A stretch of 64,000 nucleotides of DNA, from positions 372,001 to 436,000 of the forward strand of contig CAWGPY010000002.1 in the NCBI GenBank assembly GCA_963824595.1, given 5' to 3'. This stretch comes from Cybelea sp963824595. Lineage in GTDB: Bacteria > Vulcanimicrobiota > Vulcanimicrobiia > Vulcanimicrobiales > Vulcanimicrobiaceae. Under the pieces are notes generated by a model, which worked only from the letters and a program-made list of their open reading frames with translations, had not been told where the DNA came from and ran no database searches. Below, piece by piece: positions 15,800 to 25,147 of the stretch. Position 1 is the first letter of the stretch. Each line of letters starts with the position of its first letter. A program made the translations under genes and the position numbers.

Positions 15800-16195
15800 T
15801 CAAGAATCGCCCGTCCCGGAGCGATCGGCGATCGGCTCGCTGAAGATAAGCTGATTGCCGAACGGGTCGATCAACCGGAGCTCGCGGACGCCCCATTCCT
15901 GCGCTGCAATGCCCGGGTTCATGTAGCGATAACGCTTCGCGGCCAGCTCGGCGTGCAGCGCCTCGATGCCGCCTACGTCGATGCGGACGTGCGTGCCGGG
16001 AATGCCGTCGCCATGGTGCTCGCTGAGAAACAACTGCAATCCACCGCGCGAGACCCCCATGAAAAGCGGCGCGCCGTCGTGGAAACGATGTTCGAAATCG
16101 ACGTTGAATCCGAGGTAGCCTACGTAGAACTCGCGCGCCTTTGCTTCATCGAGAATGCGGAGGATCGGGACGATTCGCTCGAACGAGACGCTCAC
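15800..16195 (-). CDS. Glyoxalase/bleomycin-resistance (VOC) superfamily protein
   Basis: A 131-residue VOC-fold protein with the typical opening MSVSFERIVPILRI then DEAKAREFYVGYLGFNVDFEHRF, and the closing ELRLIDPFGNQLIFSEP. These residues carry the paired beta-alpha-beta-beta-beta units and metal-site positions of the superfamily. The GTG at 16195 fits the family start. The GTG at 16225, which has GAGGAGG only 2 nt before it, would overlap the upstream gene. The substrate cannot be predicted; the subgroup often annotated as bleomycin resistance binds small ligands. Confidence 0.8.
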   Translation of the reverse strand: MSVSFERIVPILRILDEAKAREFYVGYLGFNVDFEHRFHDGAPLFMGVSRGGLQLFLSEHHGDGIPGTHVRIDVGGIEALHAELAAKRYRYMNPGIAAQEWGVRELRLIDPFGNQLIFSEPIADRSGTGDS

Positions 16196-16205
16196 CGCGC
16201 TCGGG

Positions 16206-16502
16206 TTAGACGGCCCGATCCACACCCTCCTCTACCGCTTGAACGGGTGCGACCAAGAGATCTTCGATCAGCGCTGCAGCGTCGGACGCGCTTTGGTTGC
16301 GCCGGTGCCTTCGAGTAACCGTGGACCCGCCGCCTTTGGTGCCGCTGATCAGGAGCTTGCCGGCGGGGTCGTACTCGAGCCACGCCCTCCGGTTCGCCAG
16401 CTTCCAGCGCGGCAAGCGCTCTTCGGTTGCTTCCAGCGCCGCCTCGGGCACGCGCTTATGCACGTGCTCCACGATTTTCTCAATGTGAGCCTCTCGCGAC
16501 AT
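16206..16502 (-). CDS. Small hypothetical protein
   Basis: A 98-residue, charged, probably cytoplasmic protein: an amphipathic helix (HIEKIVEHVHKRVPEAALEATEERL), a short beta region around RRAWLEYDPAGKLLISGTKGG and a C-terminal helix. No family is recognised. It ends 10 nt before the VOC gene on the same strand, so the two may form an operon. Confidence 0.55.
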   Translation of the reverse strand: MSREAHIEKIVEHVHKRVPEAALEATEERLPRWKLANRRAWLEYDPAGKLLISGTKGGGSTVTRRHRRNQSASDAAALIEDLLVAPVQAVEEGVDRAV

Positions 16503-16518
16503 GCAACGTTGTTACCCA

Positions 16519-18033
16519 TTAGTTCGCCCGCAGCTGCCTGAGCAGCGCTGCGGCGTTCGGGGCCGCTCGGTCGGCGACGAGGAGCCACAGGTCGCCGTCG
16601 GGCACGAGATCTCCCCGGGTCCCCTGCGCCTTTGCGAGTCGACGCACCTCGTCGAGGCCGCCGAGGAGGGCCCAGCGGACGGGAGACGTCCCGAAGCGGC
16701 TGCCGTAGTCGAAATAGTCGACGACGGGCGCCGACGGAACCCCCGCGATCCGCTCGCCGGTGTCGAAGTTCAGATGGTACACCCAAAAGTAGTCGCCATA
16801 TACCAGCTGCACGTGGCGGTCGCTCAATACTTTTCGCATCCGTTCGTCGTTCGAGAGCTCGGCGGTCAACTCGGCGCGCTGGGGGCTGCCCGGCAGTCCA
16901 TACAGCAGCAGGTTCGGGATCACCAGTGCGAGAGCGGCGACCACCGTCGCCCACTTCGCTCGGCGCCAGAGTGCCTCGAGGCCGATCCCGCAAAAGAGCG
17001 GCACGACGACGTAGAGCGGGGCGATGTACCGAACGGTCCATCCACGCATCGACCCCGCGTTCGAAAGACTAAAGAGTAGGACGCAACAGGCGAAGACGAG
17101 CGACAGCAACACCGCGAGATCGCGCGTGCGATCGGGCCGCTGGGCGTCGCTGCCGCGGCTCCGAAGCGCGAGAATGAATCCGATGGCGACGATTACGTAG
17201 GCGGCCATGAGCACCGGCGTTTCCGACGGCCATCCCGACGAGCGAAATAGCAACTTCGGCAGCATATACGTCAGCAGCCAGCGCAAGTTCTCGAAGGCCT
17301 GGGCAAAACCCGGCGCCGGCCGCGATGCCCAGTTCGCGTTGAACGAGGCGAAATTGTTGGCGAGGTTGCTCAGCCAAAACGGCGCGGCGCCGACGACCGC
17401 GGCGACGAACGCCGGCAGCGCTTCGCGGGCCGTCCGAACCCGCCGCCCCAAGGCGATCCATACGAGGGCCGGCACGGCGATCATCAGCGTCTGCAGCGAG
17501 AACCAAATTCCAATTCCAACGCTGAAACCGAATCCGAGCCGCTGCCACAGCGCGCCTTCCGATCGCCACCGCGCCGATAGCCAGAGCGTCGCGGCGCATG
17601 ATGCCATGATCTCTCCGTAACCCCACGGCACGTACGTAACGGTCATGAACTGCTCCGAAGGAAACGCCGCGAAGATAAAGGCCAGACACGCGGTCTTGCG
17701 GCCGAGCGTCGCCCGCAAGAACAGCAGCGAAAATATCAGGTACAACGCCGCCCAGGTAAGGCTCGTTAGCGCCAGCCCGACCCTGCCCGGCCCGAGCAAA
17801 TGAAAGTAGCCCGCAGCAACGTAGCAGCTCGCCGCGCTCAGGCGGGTTCCGCCGGGAAAGAACGCCGGAATGTGTCCGGCGGCAATTCGAAACGCGCACA
17901 GGCCCGCGAGCACCGCATCGGAATCGATCTGAAACATCGCGGGCGGAAAATACAGCGCCGCGCGCACCAGCAGTCCCACGGCGAGCAAGGCGATGCTCAA
18001 CGCCGTCCACAACGTGGCGTCGGACCTCGTCAC
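16519..18033 (-). CDS. GT39/ArnT-like membrane glycosyltransferase
   Basis: About 504 residues from a GTG at 18033, five nt after the stop of the upstream gene. There are roughly ten membrane helices, an extracytoplasmic first loop with FQIDSDAVLAGLCAFR (acidic residues where GT-C enzymes bind metal and lipid-phosphate sugar) and a soluble C-terminal tail with VYGDYFWVYHLNFDTGERI. GT39-type proteins move sugars from polyprenyl-phosphate donors to proteins or lipids outside the cytoplasmic membrane. Further codons upstream in this frame overlap the PDZ gene and look non-coding. Confidence 0.75.
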   Translation of the reverse strand: MTRSDATLWTALSIALLAVGLLVRAALYFPPAMFQIDSDAVLAGLCAFRIAAGHIPAFFPGGTRLSAASCYVAAGYFHLLGPGRVGLALTSLTWAALYLIFSLLFLRATLGRKTACLAFIFAAFPSEQFMTVTYVPWGYGEIMASCAATLWLSARWRSEGALWQRLGFGFSVGIGIWFSLQTLMIAVPALVWIALGRRVRTAREALPAFVAAVVGAAPFWLSNLANNFASFNANWASRPAPGFAQAFENLRWLLTYMLPKLLFRSSGWPSETPVLMAAYVIVAIGFILALRSRGSDAQRPDRTRDLAVLLSLVFACCVLLFSLSNAGSMRGWTVRYIAPLYVVVPLFCGIGLEALWRRAKWATVVAALALVIPNLLLYGLPGSPQRAELTAELSNDERMRKVLSDRHVQLVYGDYFWVYHLNFDTGERIAGVPSAPVVDYFDYGSRFGTSPVRWALLGGLDEVRRLAKAQGTRGDLVPDGDLWLLVADRAAPNAAALLRQLRAN

Positions 18034-18037
18034 CGCT

Positions 18038-19210
18038 CTATTTGAGCTCGACGACGTGAAAGGCGGCGGATCGCACGGTCGAACCGCTCTTCCACTCGAC
18101 CTGCATCGGGCTTTTCTTGCGCACGAGCTCTCGCCATTGCGCGTGCGTGACGCTCTCCGCCGGGCGTCCGTTGAGCCTGACGATCGCATCACCTTCCCTC
18201 ATTCCGGCTCGCTCCGGCGCCATTCCGGGCAGGACGTCGCTGACGTGTCGCCCCGGTTTGCGATACGAGATGTAGAATCCCAGCGTGAACTCTCCGGGGA
18301 CCGCGAATTGCCTCCCCGCGAACAAGGGGTCGAACCCGACGCGCTGCCTCATCCGATCGAACTCGACGACGAACTGTTTGACGACGTCTATCCCGATGTC
18401 GGCGAGCGGCAGCGCTTCGTTGACGGCGACCGCCGGACGGGAGCTCGAAAAAGCGCCGAGGCGTAAGACGCCGTCCACGGACGTCATCATCGTGCGCGTG
18501 AAGCCGGTGACCGGGTTATATACTTTCGCCGAGGGCAGCGGCGCCCGATCGAACAGCAGCCCGTGCAGGTCGGCCGACGTCGCCTCCCAGGCGTATGCGT
18601 CGTCGCCGGTGTCGATCAGTGTGGGCAGCGCCTTCGAATCCAGCCGAAGCGCGATCACCGGAACCCGGTGGCGAAGGACGTACGGAATCCACTGCGCTCG
18701 CGGGGAGAGGCGGATCGGTTTCGTAGCGACCAGCAACACGCGATCGCGCACGTCGAGCGTCAGGTAGTCGCTGGCGAACGAGTTGAAGCCGAAGATCGCG
18801 TCGTCTTCGAGCCCGTCTTCGACGACTGCAAAATCGTTGCGGATAACGACTGGGCCGAGCTGCAGCTCTCGAATTCTGACGATGACGTGGTGTCCGGGCG
18901 CGTGGCTCACGACGGTGAGCCGCGCGGCTTTGACGAGCTTCTCGCTAACGAACGTGTAGCTCGCGCCCGTGTCGAGCAGAAACGAGAAGGGGCCGCGTCC
19001 GTTGACGATCGCACGAAAATACGGGCAAGCCGAATTGCCGTACCAGTCGGAGCCGCGCAGCGGTATGCGAGCCGGATCCGTCCGTAAGGTTACGTCTCGA
19101 GTTCCAATTTGATACGCGCTCCGAACGGCCGCGGGCAGTTCGTCGGCCGGCGCCCGCGCCGGCATCACCAGCGCGGCTACGAGTGCGGTGAGCTCGATCG
19201 CGCGTCGCAT
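18038..19210 (-). CDS. Secreted retropepsin-like aspartyl protease with C-terminal PDZ domain
   Basis: A 390-residue protein with a signal peptide (about 1-22), two aspartyl-protease lobes with FLLDTGAS (D80) and LIDTGDDA (D200), and a PDZ domain (about 305-385, with GDAIVRLNGRPAESV). Two DTG motifs in one chain let it act as a monomer, while the PDZ domain probably binds substrate C-termini. It is probably periplasmic. The glycosyltransferase gene follows after 4 nt, so they may be co-transcribed. Confidence 0.85.
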   Translation of the reverse strand: MRRAIELTALVAALVMPARAPADELPAAVRSAYQIGTRDVTLRTDPARIPLRGSDWYGNSACPYFRAIVNGRGPFSFLLDTGASYTFVSEKLVKAARLTVVSHAPGHHVIVRIRELQLGPVVIRNDFAVVEDGLEDDAIFGFNSFASDYLTLDVRDRVLLVATKPIRLSPRAQWIPYVLRHRVPVIALRLDSKALPTLIDTGDDAYAWEATSADLHGLLFDRAPLPSAKVYNPVTGFTRTMMTSVDGVLRLGAFSSSRPAVAVNEALPLADIGIDVVKQFVVEFDRMRQRVGFDPLFAGRQFAVPGEFTLGFYISYRKPGRHVSDVLPGMAPERAGMREGDAIVRLNGRPAESVTHAQWRELVRKKSPMQVEWKSGSTVRSAAFHVVELK

Positions 19211-19310
19211 CCAGGCTCATTGTTCAACGGGGCCGTCGGCCCTCCACTCGTCACCTCGATTTGCACACGACGATCTCGGCGAACTTGTCGCAGCCGCACG
19301 AGCGGGCTGC

Positions 19311-19700
19311 CTACCTCGTTCGGGGCAGCGTTGCGATGATGTGCGTCCCGCGCGGGTCGCCTTCGATCGTCAGGCCGCTCGCCATCTTCGAAACGAGATA
19401 GAGCCCCCGCCCTCCCTCGCTTTCGGGGCGCGGAAGGCATGGCTCGGTCTGAAAGCCGCCGCCGGACTCGAGGACGTGCAGTTGCACGGATCCGTCCGCG
19501 CAATAGAGCCATACCGAGACCGGGCTCTTACCATGGCGCAGCACGTTGGTGAGGAGCTCCGTGAACGTCACCTTGGCGGCATACTCGTCCACGGCCCAGC
19601 CCGCGTGTTGCCGCAATGCTTCGACCATGGGCATGCGCTGCCTCAGCGCCATGGCGGCGTCGGGCGCGTCGAACTTCCACAAGAGGCCCTCGCGGCACAT
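19311..19700 (-). CDS. Anti-sigma-factor-type ATP-binding protein (RsbW/SpoIIAB-like)
   Basis: A 129-residue HATPase_c_2 domain: N-box FTELLTNVLRHG, a G1-like region LESGGGFQTE and a G2-like ESEGGRGLYLVSKM. Such small kinases bind a sigma factor or phosphorylate an anti-anti-sigma protein, usually in general stress control. No sigma factor or STAS-domain partner is adjacent, so its target is unknown. The start is the ATG at 19700; an ATG at residue 24 is possible. Confidence 0.85.
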   Translation of the reverse strand: MCREGLLWKFDAPDAAMALRQRMPMVEALRQHAGWAVDEYAAKVTFTELLTNVLRHGKSPVSVWLYCADGSVQLHVLESGGGFQTEPCLPRPESEGGRGLYLVSKMASGLTIEGDPRGTHIIATLPRTR

Positions 19701-19769
19701 ATTCTTAGGAATTCCACAGGCAGCGGAACGTTAAACGCCGACGCGGGACGGTTGCTAGCGGGACGGTTG

Positions 19770-20330
19770 CTAGATGAGGAAACCCCAGACGAAGATCGCG
19801 ATGCCCGCAGCGCCGGCGGCTAGGCTGACGTACCAGGACGGCCTGTAGCGCGAGAGCGCCGCGACGGCCCCCAGCGCGATGGCGACCTGCAACAAGGCCA
19901 CCGCGTACTCGAACGCATGGTGCCGGTGCACCTCGAGCGCGGAGTCTTCCTCGAGCTTGCGGGCTTTCGCGCCGAGCGGCCTCTCCTTCGCGGCCTCTTT
20001 GGCGATCTGGCTGCGATACGCCGCGATGCGCGGCGCATTCTTCGAGCCCCGGTCGATCAGCGCGTCCAGTCCGATGGTGTAGATGTGCTCCTTCTCGCGC
20101 GCCGCTTGGTACTCGTTCCACGCATCGGAGGCCTTGATCTGGTCGATCGTGGCTTCGTTGATCAGCGAGCCCGACCGCAGCGCAGATACCGCGGCGACCA
20201 CTGCGAAGATCGCGGCGGAAAGCCCGACGTAGCGCAACCACTCCGACACCCGCCGGTCGCGCGATTCTTCGTGGGTCCCTTCGAGCTGCTCGTGAAGGCC
20301 GTGCGGCTCGACCTCCATGTGATTCGGCAT
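19770..20330 (-). CDS. DUF4337-type membrane protein
   Basis: A 186-residue protein: a charged N-terminus (VEPHGLHEQLEG), a first membrane helix with RYVGLSAAIFAVVAAVSAL, an intervening helical region with NEATIDQIKASDAWNEYQA and KEAAKERPLGAKARKLEEDSA, then two C-terminal helices. This order matches the DUF4337 family, whose function is unknown. It ends 69 nt before the anti-sigma-type gene on the same strand. Confidence 0.75.
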   Translation of the reverse strand: MPNHMEVEPHGLHEQLEGTHEESRDRRVSEWLRYVGLSAAIFAVVAAVSALRSGSLINEATIDQIKASDAWNEYQAAREKEHIYTIGLDALIDRGSKNAPRIAAYRSQIAKEAAKERPLGAKARKLEEDSALEVHRHHAFEYAVALLQVAIALGAVAALSRYRPSWYVSLAAGAAGIAIFVWGFLI

Positions 20331-20354
20331 CGCGGCGTCGTCAGCTCCGCGCCG

Positions 20355-21707
20355 TCATTCGTAGTCGGGCGCGAAGTAGTCGGTGCTGAACCGGTGGCCG
20401 ATGAAGAACTTCGCCGGGTACGGCGCCTTGATCTTCTTGAACGCACGCGGCTTCTGCGTGAAGTCGAAGCTGTCGGCGGACGGCGACGTCGCGCGCGCGT
20501 CGGCGGCCGACATCTGCGGTAGGCCGTAGAGATCCTCGGCGAAGCGCAGAACGCTCGCGGTCTCGTACGGGACGTGCGACACGTAGTCTTTCTTGGCATA
20601 GGGCGAGATGACCAGCAGCGGGATCCGGAAGCCGACGCCGTCGTAATCCTCGAACGGCGGCGCCACGTGATCGTAGAAGCCGCCCCAATCGTCCCACTGG
20701 ACGAAGATCGCCGTCGAGTCCCAGAACTTGCTCGCGCCGACGGTGTTGACGATGGCCGACACCCACGACGGGCCGTAGCCGCCGCCGCATTCGAGATGAT
20801 CGGACTCCGCGCATTCCGGCGTGATCCAGGTGAAGTTGGCGAGGTTCCCCCGCCGCACGTCGGTGATGAACTTCCAGTTCGGCGAGATCACGTCTTTGTG
20901 CCAATCTTTACCGTAGAAGATGTGGCGCACGGCTTGGTAGGCCGACCAAGTGCCGCCGTTGCCGCCGGCGTCGTTGCCGTAATGCGGAGCGTAGAAGCGC
21001 CAGGTCAGCCCCGCGGCGTCGAGCTCGTCGCCGAGCGTCGTGTAGTCGAAGCACGCCTGCTGCGGCGGCCCGTCGGGGCTGCGGTTCTGCGTGATCGTCG
21101 AGACGTCGTCGCCAGGCCCGCCCTTGCAGCCCCACAGCGACCCGTAGGGCAGATCCACGCTGCCCTGCGCCTGCGCGGCAATCACGTACTGATGCGCAAC
21201 GAAGCTCTCGTCGAGCTGCGACTGGAACATCCGGTCGCCGACCACCCACTCGTGCGCCATGTCGAAGTAGGGCTTCGACTCGTCGTGCGGCACGTAGACG
21301 TATTCGGGATTGGACGGACCGCCGTACGCGCCCTCATTGTTGAAGCCGTTCATCTTGCAGTTCGTGCCCGGCAGGCTGCCGGTTCCGTTGCACGCGGCGA
21401 ACATCGCGTAGGCCGAGTGGTCGATGATGTAGACCCTGGACAGCGACGACGGCTGCAGCGTGATCGTTTGGCCGCTCGAGTTCATGCCCTGCGAGACCGT
21501 ATCGGCCCCCGGGTAGCCCTGGAACAGGTTGTCGAAGCTGCGGTTCTCTTGCACGACGTAGATCACGTGCGTGATCTTTCCGGCGCCCGTCGCGCGGAGC
21601 GCGCGGAACGCGGACGGGCTCTGCATGTACGGCAGCGACGACTTCTGCCCCGAGGCGCAGCCCGCCAACGCGAGCAACCAAAGCGCGATGATGTAACGCG
21701 GCGTCAT
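20355..21707 (-). CDS. Phosphoesterase-family (acid phosphatase/phospholipase C-like) lipoprotein
   Basis: A 450-residue lipoprotein with lipobox LAGC near residue 16. It belongs to the PF04185 phosphoesterase family: HVIYVVQENRSFDNLFQGYPGAD at the start of the domain (metal and nucleophile region), FVQWDDWGGFYDHV, and the C-terminal IPLLVISPYAKKDYVSH. Members include AcpA and bacterial phospholipase C and release phosphate from esters outside the cell. A 479-residue paralogue lies at 38369-39808. Confidence 0.9.
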   Translation of the reverse strand: MTPRYIIALWLLALAGCASGQKSSLPYMQSPSAFRALRATGAGKITHVIYVVQENRSFDNLFQGYPGADTVSQGMNSSGQTITLQPSSLSRVYIIDHSAYAMFAACNGTGSLPGTNCKMNGFNNEGAYGGPSNPEYVYVPHDESKPYFDMAHEWVVGDRMFQSQLDESFVAHQYVIAAQAQGSVDLPYGSLWGCKGGPGDDVSTITQNRSPDGPPQQACFDYTTLGDELDAAGLTWRFYAPHYGNDAGGNGGTWSAYQAVRHIFYGKDWHKDVISPNWKFITDVRRGNLANFTWITPECAESDHLECGGGYGPSWVSAIVNTVGASKFWDSTAIFVQWDDWGGFYDHVAPPFEDYDGVGFRIPLLVISPYAKKDYVSHVPYETASVLRFAEDLYGLPQMSAADARATSPSADSFDFTQKPRAFKKIKAPYPAKFFIGHRFSTDYFAPDYE

Positions 21708-21760
21708 ACGGGCGGTTTCGCGGCATGCGCGACCCTGCCTGCGAGAATCGAAGGCGGCCC

Positions 21761-22495
21761 TTAGAGCCCCCCGGGGAACGGTTCGCTGGTGACGTGGGCG
21801 TAGCGGACGGCCGTGCCGTTCGCGGAGCGCTGCTGCTCGATCTGGTCTTTTTCACGCGGCAGCGATTCGGCGAGGGTACCTAGGCCCGCATTGAGTCCGG
21901 CATTCTCGCCGCTCCACTGCGACTTGCCGACGAAGGCCACACCGGGATAGATCGCCGTCACGTTCGGCACCGTCCGATTCTCCGACTGCACCTTTCGGAT
22001 GACCGGCACGAGCCCGTCGATGTTGCCGAACGCGAAGCCGTTGATGCTCGGGCCGACGAGCTGGAAGAAGGCGTTCTGTGCGTGGTAGAGCTCGAAGCCC
22101 GGAGCACCGATGCCGCCCATCTTGTTCTGATCGACGATGAGCGCGAAGAGGCGCCCGCGGTATTGCGCCGAGTAGAACCAGTACGTCGCCTCGTTACGGT
22201 ATCCGAGGTCGTAGAGGCGGATCGCGGCGACGTAGACCTCGACGAAGTCGAGCGCGTTCCAGTGCTGCTTCATGCGCTGGATCGTGGCGACGAACTCCCC
22301 GCGGTCCTTCGAGGCCAAGCCCGCGCTGTACTTTCCGACTCGGATCGTCGGTCCGGACGAGTCGTAATACGGCGTAACGTAGGCGTCAATGTGGCCCGGA
22401 TCGGCGGCGATTGCGGGAATCGCGCCGAGCGCGGCCGCCATCGCGACGGCCGCGGCCCAGGGCCGAGCCCCGAACGAGCGAAGTGAGTTCGGCAT
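21761..22495 (-). CDS. Secreted protein of unknown function
   Basis: A 244-residue protein with a signal peptide (about 1-31, ending AIPAIAA) and a globular domain rich in Tyr and Phe (RNEATYWFYSAQYRGRLFALIVDQNKM in the middle). Alternating helices suggest an alpha-helical periplasmic domain. No family is recognised. The ATG at 22495 gives the signal peptide; the divergent TTG-start gene begins 12 bp away, so the two share a very short promoter region. Confidence 0.65.
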   Translation of the reverse strand: MPNSLRSFGARPWAAAVAMAAALGAIPAIAADPGHIDAYVTPYYDSSGPTIRVGKYSAGLASKDRGEFVATIQRMKQHWNALDFVEVYVAAIRLYDLGYRNEATYWFYSAQYRGRLFALIVDQNKMGGIGAPGFELYHAQNAFFQLVGPSINGFAFGNIDGLVPVIRKVQSENRTVPNVTAIYPGVAFVGKSQWSGENAGLNAGLGTLAESLPREKDQIEQQRSANGTAVRYAHVTSEPFPGGL

Positions 22496-22507
22496 GCGGA
22501 GCCGCCT

Positions 22508-23359
22508 TTGACCGCAGATACGCCGCCTCCCGCACCTGACGCCTATGCGCTGTGGCAGCGCGCGCGTTCGGCGGTCACGAGCGCACAGTATCCGCGCCGT
22601 CTGAGCTACACGATCGCGGTCGCCGGCATCGACGGGCAAACCCCGGTCCTCGATCACTACCGTGGCAGCTGCGACCCCGAAGATGGAGCGATCCGCATCT
22701 TTCCAATCAGCGACGAGCAGCTTGCAAAGCCCCCACCCGTTCCGCACGGCGTGAACGCCAGCTTCAACATTGGCATCTGTTTTGGGTCCTGCGCGGGCAT
22801 CAAATTGCCCTTGGGGCATCAAGCGCCGTATCAAGACCTTTTGGGTGAGCCGCTGCTCGCGCCGACGTATGCTTTCGGAATGCGCTACCCGTCGCGCACG
22901 TCGGCCCACGATGCGGACGAGCCGAGCGTGCTACGAACGATTGCGGTCGTCGCGACCCAAACACGCGACTACCAAGTCACGCTGATCGATACGCCCGACC
23001 TCGACGGAACGTCCACATACCACTTGGCGTTACGGCCGTTGCGGCACCCCAAGGACAACCGGTTGCGCGAGCTCTGGATCGGTACGGCCGATTTCCTGCC
23101 GCGCCGGGCGATCGTGGCCGGGAACTTCACGGTGGCTCCGCTCGTCGACGTGCCGTGGACGGTGGATTTTGCGGTGCTCGACGGCGCGCCGTACGTCAGC
23201 CGCGAGAGCGCGTCGTCAACGCTCTACCTTACGCATCGGCGCGTCGTTCGCGACGCTATCATCGCGTTCGAGAACATATCAGAGCCGACGAGCATCTACG
23301 ACGCACCACTCGTCCAGCCCGACGCGACGGACACGTCGCTCGTCGAGCCGGGACCGTAG
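22508..23359 (+). CDS. Hypothetical protein, possibly LolA/outer-membrane-lipoprotein-sorting fold
   Basis: A 283-residue protein from TTG 22508. It shows an opening helix (DAYALWQRARSAV) followed by a string of beta strands (LSYTIAVAGI, TYHLALRPLRHPKDNRLRELWIGTADFLPRRAIV) in the manner of LolA-like convex barrels, where a half-barrel with a long helix binds lipid. This is an inference from strand pattern only. No clear signal peptide is present at this start. It ends 2 nt before the GNAT gene. Confidence 0.5.
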   Translation: MTADTPPPAPDAYALWQRARSAVTSAQYPRRLSYTIAVAGIDGQTPVLDHYRGSCDPEDGAIRIFPISDEQLAKPPPVPHGVNASFNIGICFGSCAGIKLPLGHQAPYQDLLGEPLLAPTYAFGMRYPSRTSAHDADEPSVLRTIAVVATQTRDYQVTLIDTPDLDGTSTYHLALRPLRHPKDNRLRELWIGTADFLPRRAIVAGNFTVAPLVDVPWTVDFAVLDGAPYVSRESASSTLYLTHRRVVRDAIIAFENISEPTSIYDAPLVQPDATDTSLVEPGP

Positions 23360-23361
23360 AG

Positions 23362-24795
23362 TTGACGTTTACCACCGAGCTGCGAGTCCCGCCGGAGGCG
23401 GTCTTCGCGTCGCTGGTCGAGGCGTTTGCAACGGACGCCGCGCGGCGCGCCGAACTCGACGACGAGCGGCGAAACGGTCTCGCCACCGCCGCGCGCCGCG
23501 GCTTCGAAACGATCGTGGGCAGCGCACTCGTTGACGACGGGCGGCCGATTCGAGTGGTTGCGCGCTGCACGCCGCTGGCCCTATCGTTCTCGCTTTTCGA
23601 GCGCGGCCTTCCGATGGACGACTCGCTGGCGACCCGCGATACGCGCTGGAGCGAACTGGCGGCGCTCGTCGACGGCGCCCACTGGCACTTGCACGGCACC
23701 GCGGGCAGCGAGCTGCGACTGATCGTGAACCACCGCGGCGCGTTGCGTGCAGGCGCCGCACGCACACCCGTTGCCGACGACGTCGAGCCGGCTCCCGAAC
23801 AAGAGTACGAAGTGCGGAGGTTTCGGCCGGCCGATGCGGCCGGCGTGGCGCGGGCATTCTATCTGACCTACGGTTACGCATACGACCTGGCGGCGGTCTA
23901 CGATCCCGCGCGGCTGGTCGCGCTCAACGAGAAGGGCAGCTATTTGTCGATCGTTGCGGTAGCGGCCGACGGTGAAGTGGTCGGTCATTACGCGCTGGCG
24001 CGTGAGGGCGACGAGCCCGTGGCCGACGCCGCCGGCGCCGTGGTCGTGCCGGCGCATCGCGGCCGCGATCTGCTCAATCGTCTGCGCGACCGCGCCGAAA
24101 ACGAAGCGATCGCGCTCGGGCTCGCGGGCTACTACTCCGAGCCTGTGACGGACCATCCCCGCACGCAGCTGTCGAGCGAGAGCTTCGGCGCGAAGGCGTG
24201 CGGCATCACGCTGGGCGAGGCGCCCCGCGGTTTCGTCGCGCGGCACATGGAGCTGTCCACGACGACGCAACGCCAGAGCTGCATGCTCTACGTCAAGGCG
24301 CTGCGTCCGCGCGAGCCGCGAACGATCCATCCGCCGCCGCGGCACCGCGCGATGATCGCCGCGATCTACGATCAGTTGGGTCTGCCGGTCGCGATGGGCG
24401 AGCCCGCGACGCCGAGCGCTCGCGGCACCTTTCACACGGGGATCGTCTGCGGCGACGCGTTCGGGACGATCGCCGTCGAGTCGGTCGGCGCCGAAACGTG
24501 CCAGCTCGCGTGTCAGGCGGCGGAGGATCTGCGCGCCCTGAGGCGTCTCGGCGCTATTTACGCATCGCTGCCGCTCGAAGATCCGGGCACGCCGGCGCTC
24601 TGCGACGCGCTCGAGTCGCGCGGCTTTTTCTTCGCCGGAGTCGGTCCGTGGATGCTCGGCGGCCGCGACGCGTTGCGCCTGCAGATGACGCTGACGCCGA
24701 TCGACCTGTCGGCGCTCGTCGTGGTGGGCGAGTTCGGCCGGGTGCTGCTCGAGTACATCCGTTCGGAGCGAGAGCGCTGCGCCGTTCATGCCTAA
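23362..24795 (+). CDS. Fusion of an ATPase-like domain with a GNAT acetyltransferase
   Basis: A 477-residue protein from TTG 23362. The N-terminal part (about 1-135) resembles an RsbW-type HATPase_c_2 fold without clear N/G boxes (LTFTTELRVPPEAVFASLVEAF, then RNGLATAARRGFETIVGSA). The middle (about 150-300) is a GNAT domain with VRRFRPADAAGVARAFYLTYG and VVVPAHRGRDLLNRL, the acetyl-CoA loop. The C-terminal region (about 300-477) looks like a second degenerate GNAT half. The substrate is unknown. Confidence 0.6.
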   Translation: MTFTTELRVPPEAVFASLVEAFATDAARRAELDDERRNGLATAARRGFETIVGSALVDDGRPIRVVARCTPLALSFSLFERGLPMDDSLATRDTRWSELAALVDGAHWHLHGTAGSELRLIVNHRGALRAGAARTPVADDVEPAPEQEYEVRRFRPADAAGVARAFYLTYGYAYDLAAVYDPARLVALNEKGSYLSIVAVAADGEVVGHYALAREGDEPVADAAGAVVVPAHRGRDLLNRLRDRAENEAIALGLAGYYSEPVTDHPRTQLSSESFGAKACGITLGEAPRGFVARHMELSTTTQRQSCMLYVKALRPREPRTIHPPPRHRAMIAAIYDQLGLPVAMGEPATPSARGTFHTGIVCGDAFGTIAVESVGAETCQLACQAAEDLRALRRLGAIYASLPLEDPGTPALCDALESRGFFFAGVGPWMLGGRDALRLQMTLTPIDLSALVVVGEFGRVLLEYIRSERERCAVHA

Positions 24796-25147
24796 GCGAA
24801 CCTTCGACTCCGTTGACGACTACGTCGCCGCGCTCCCCGCGGAGGCGCGGCGCGTACTGGCGCGCGTGCGCGCCATCTGCCGCAAGGCGATGCCCAGGGC
24901 GGAAGAGGTGATCTCGTACGGCATTCCCACGTACCGGCTGGGCGGCCGCACCGTTCTGCACGTCGCCGCGTGGAAGAGCTACTGCTCGGTCTATCCCGCC
25001 AACTCACGCGTCGTCGCCGAGTTCGGAGACGAGCTCGAGCCCTACCTCGTGGAGAAGAGCACGCTCCGCTTTCCGCTGGACCAGCCGCTGCCCGCGAAGC
25101 TGATAGAACGCATCGCGAAGTTTCGGGCTAACGAAGTCTCTCGCTGA
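24788..25147 (+). CDS. DUF1801 (YdhG-like) family protein
   Basis: A 119-residue protein with the family core: VDDYVAALPAEARRVLARVRAICRKAMP, then EEVISYGIPTYRLGGR and a C-terminal STLRFPLDQPLPAKLIERI. It overlaps the end of the GNAT gene by 8 nt and is probably co-translated. DUF1801 proteins have a frataxin/iron-chaperone-like fold; a role is not settled. Its 3' end overlaps the convergent glycosylase gene by 20 nt. Confidence 0.85.
   Translation: MPKRTFDSVDDYVAALPAEARRVLARVRAICRKAMPRAEEVISYGIPTYRLGGRTVLHVAAWKSYCSVYPANSRVVAEFGDELEPYLVEKSTLRFPLDQPLPAKLIERIAKFRANEVSR

Noticed and set aside
15600..15800. SAM riboswitch upstream of the cystathionine synthase gene
   Set aside because: No SAM-I or SAM-II consensus stems or loops were found; only the hairpins listed are visible.
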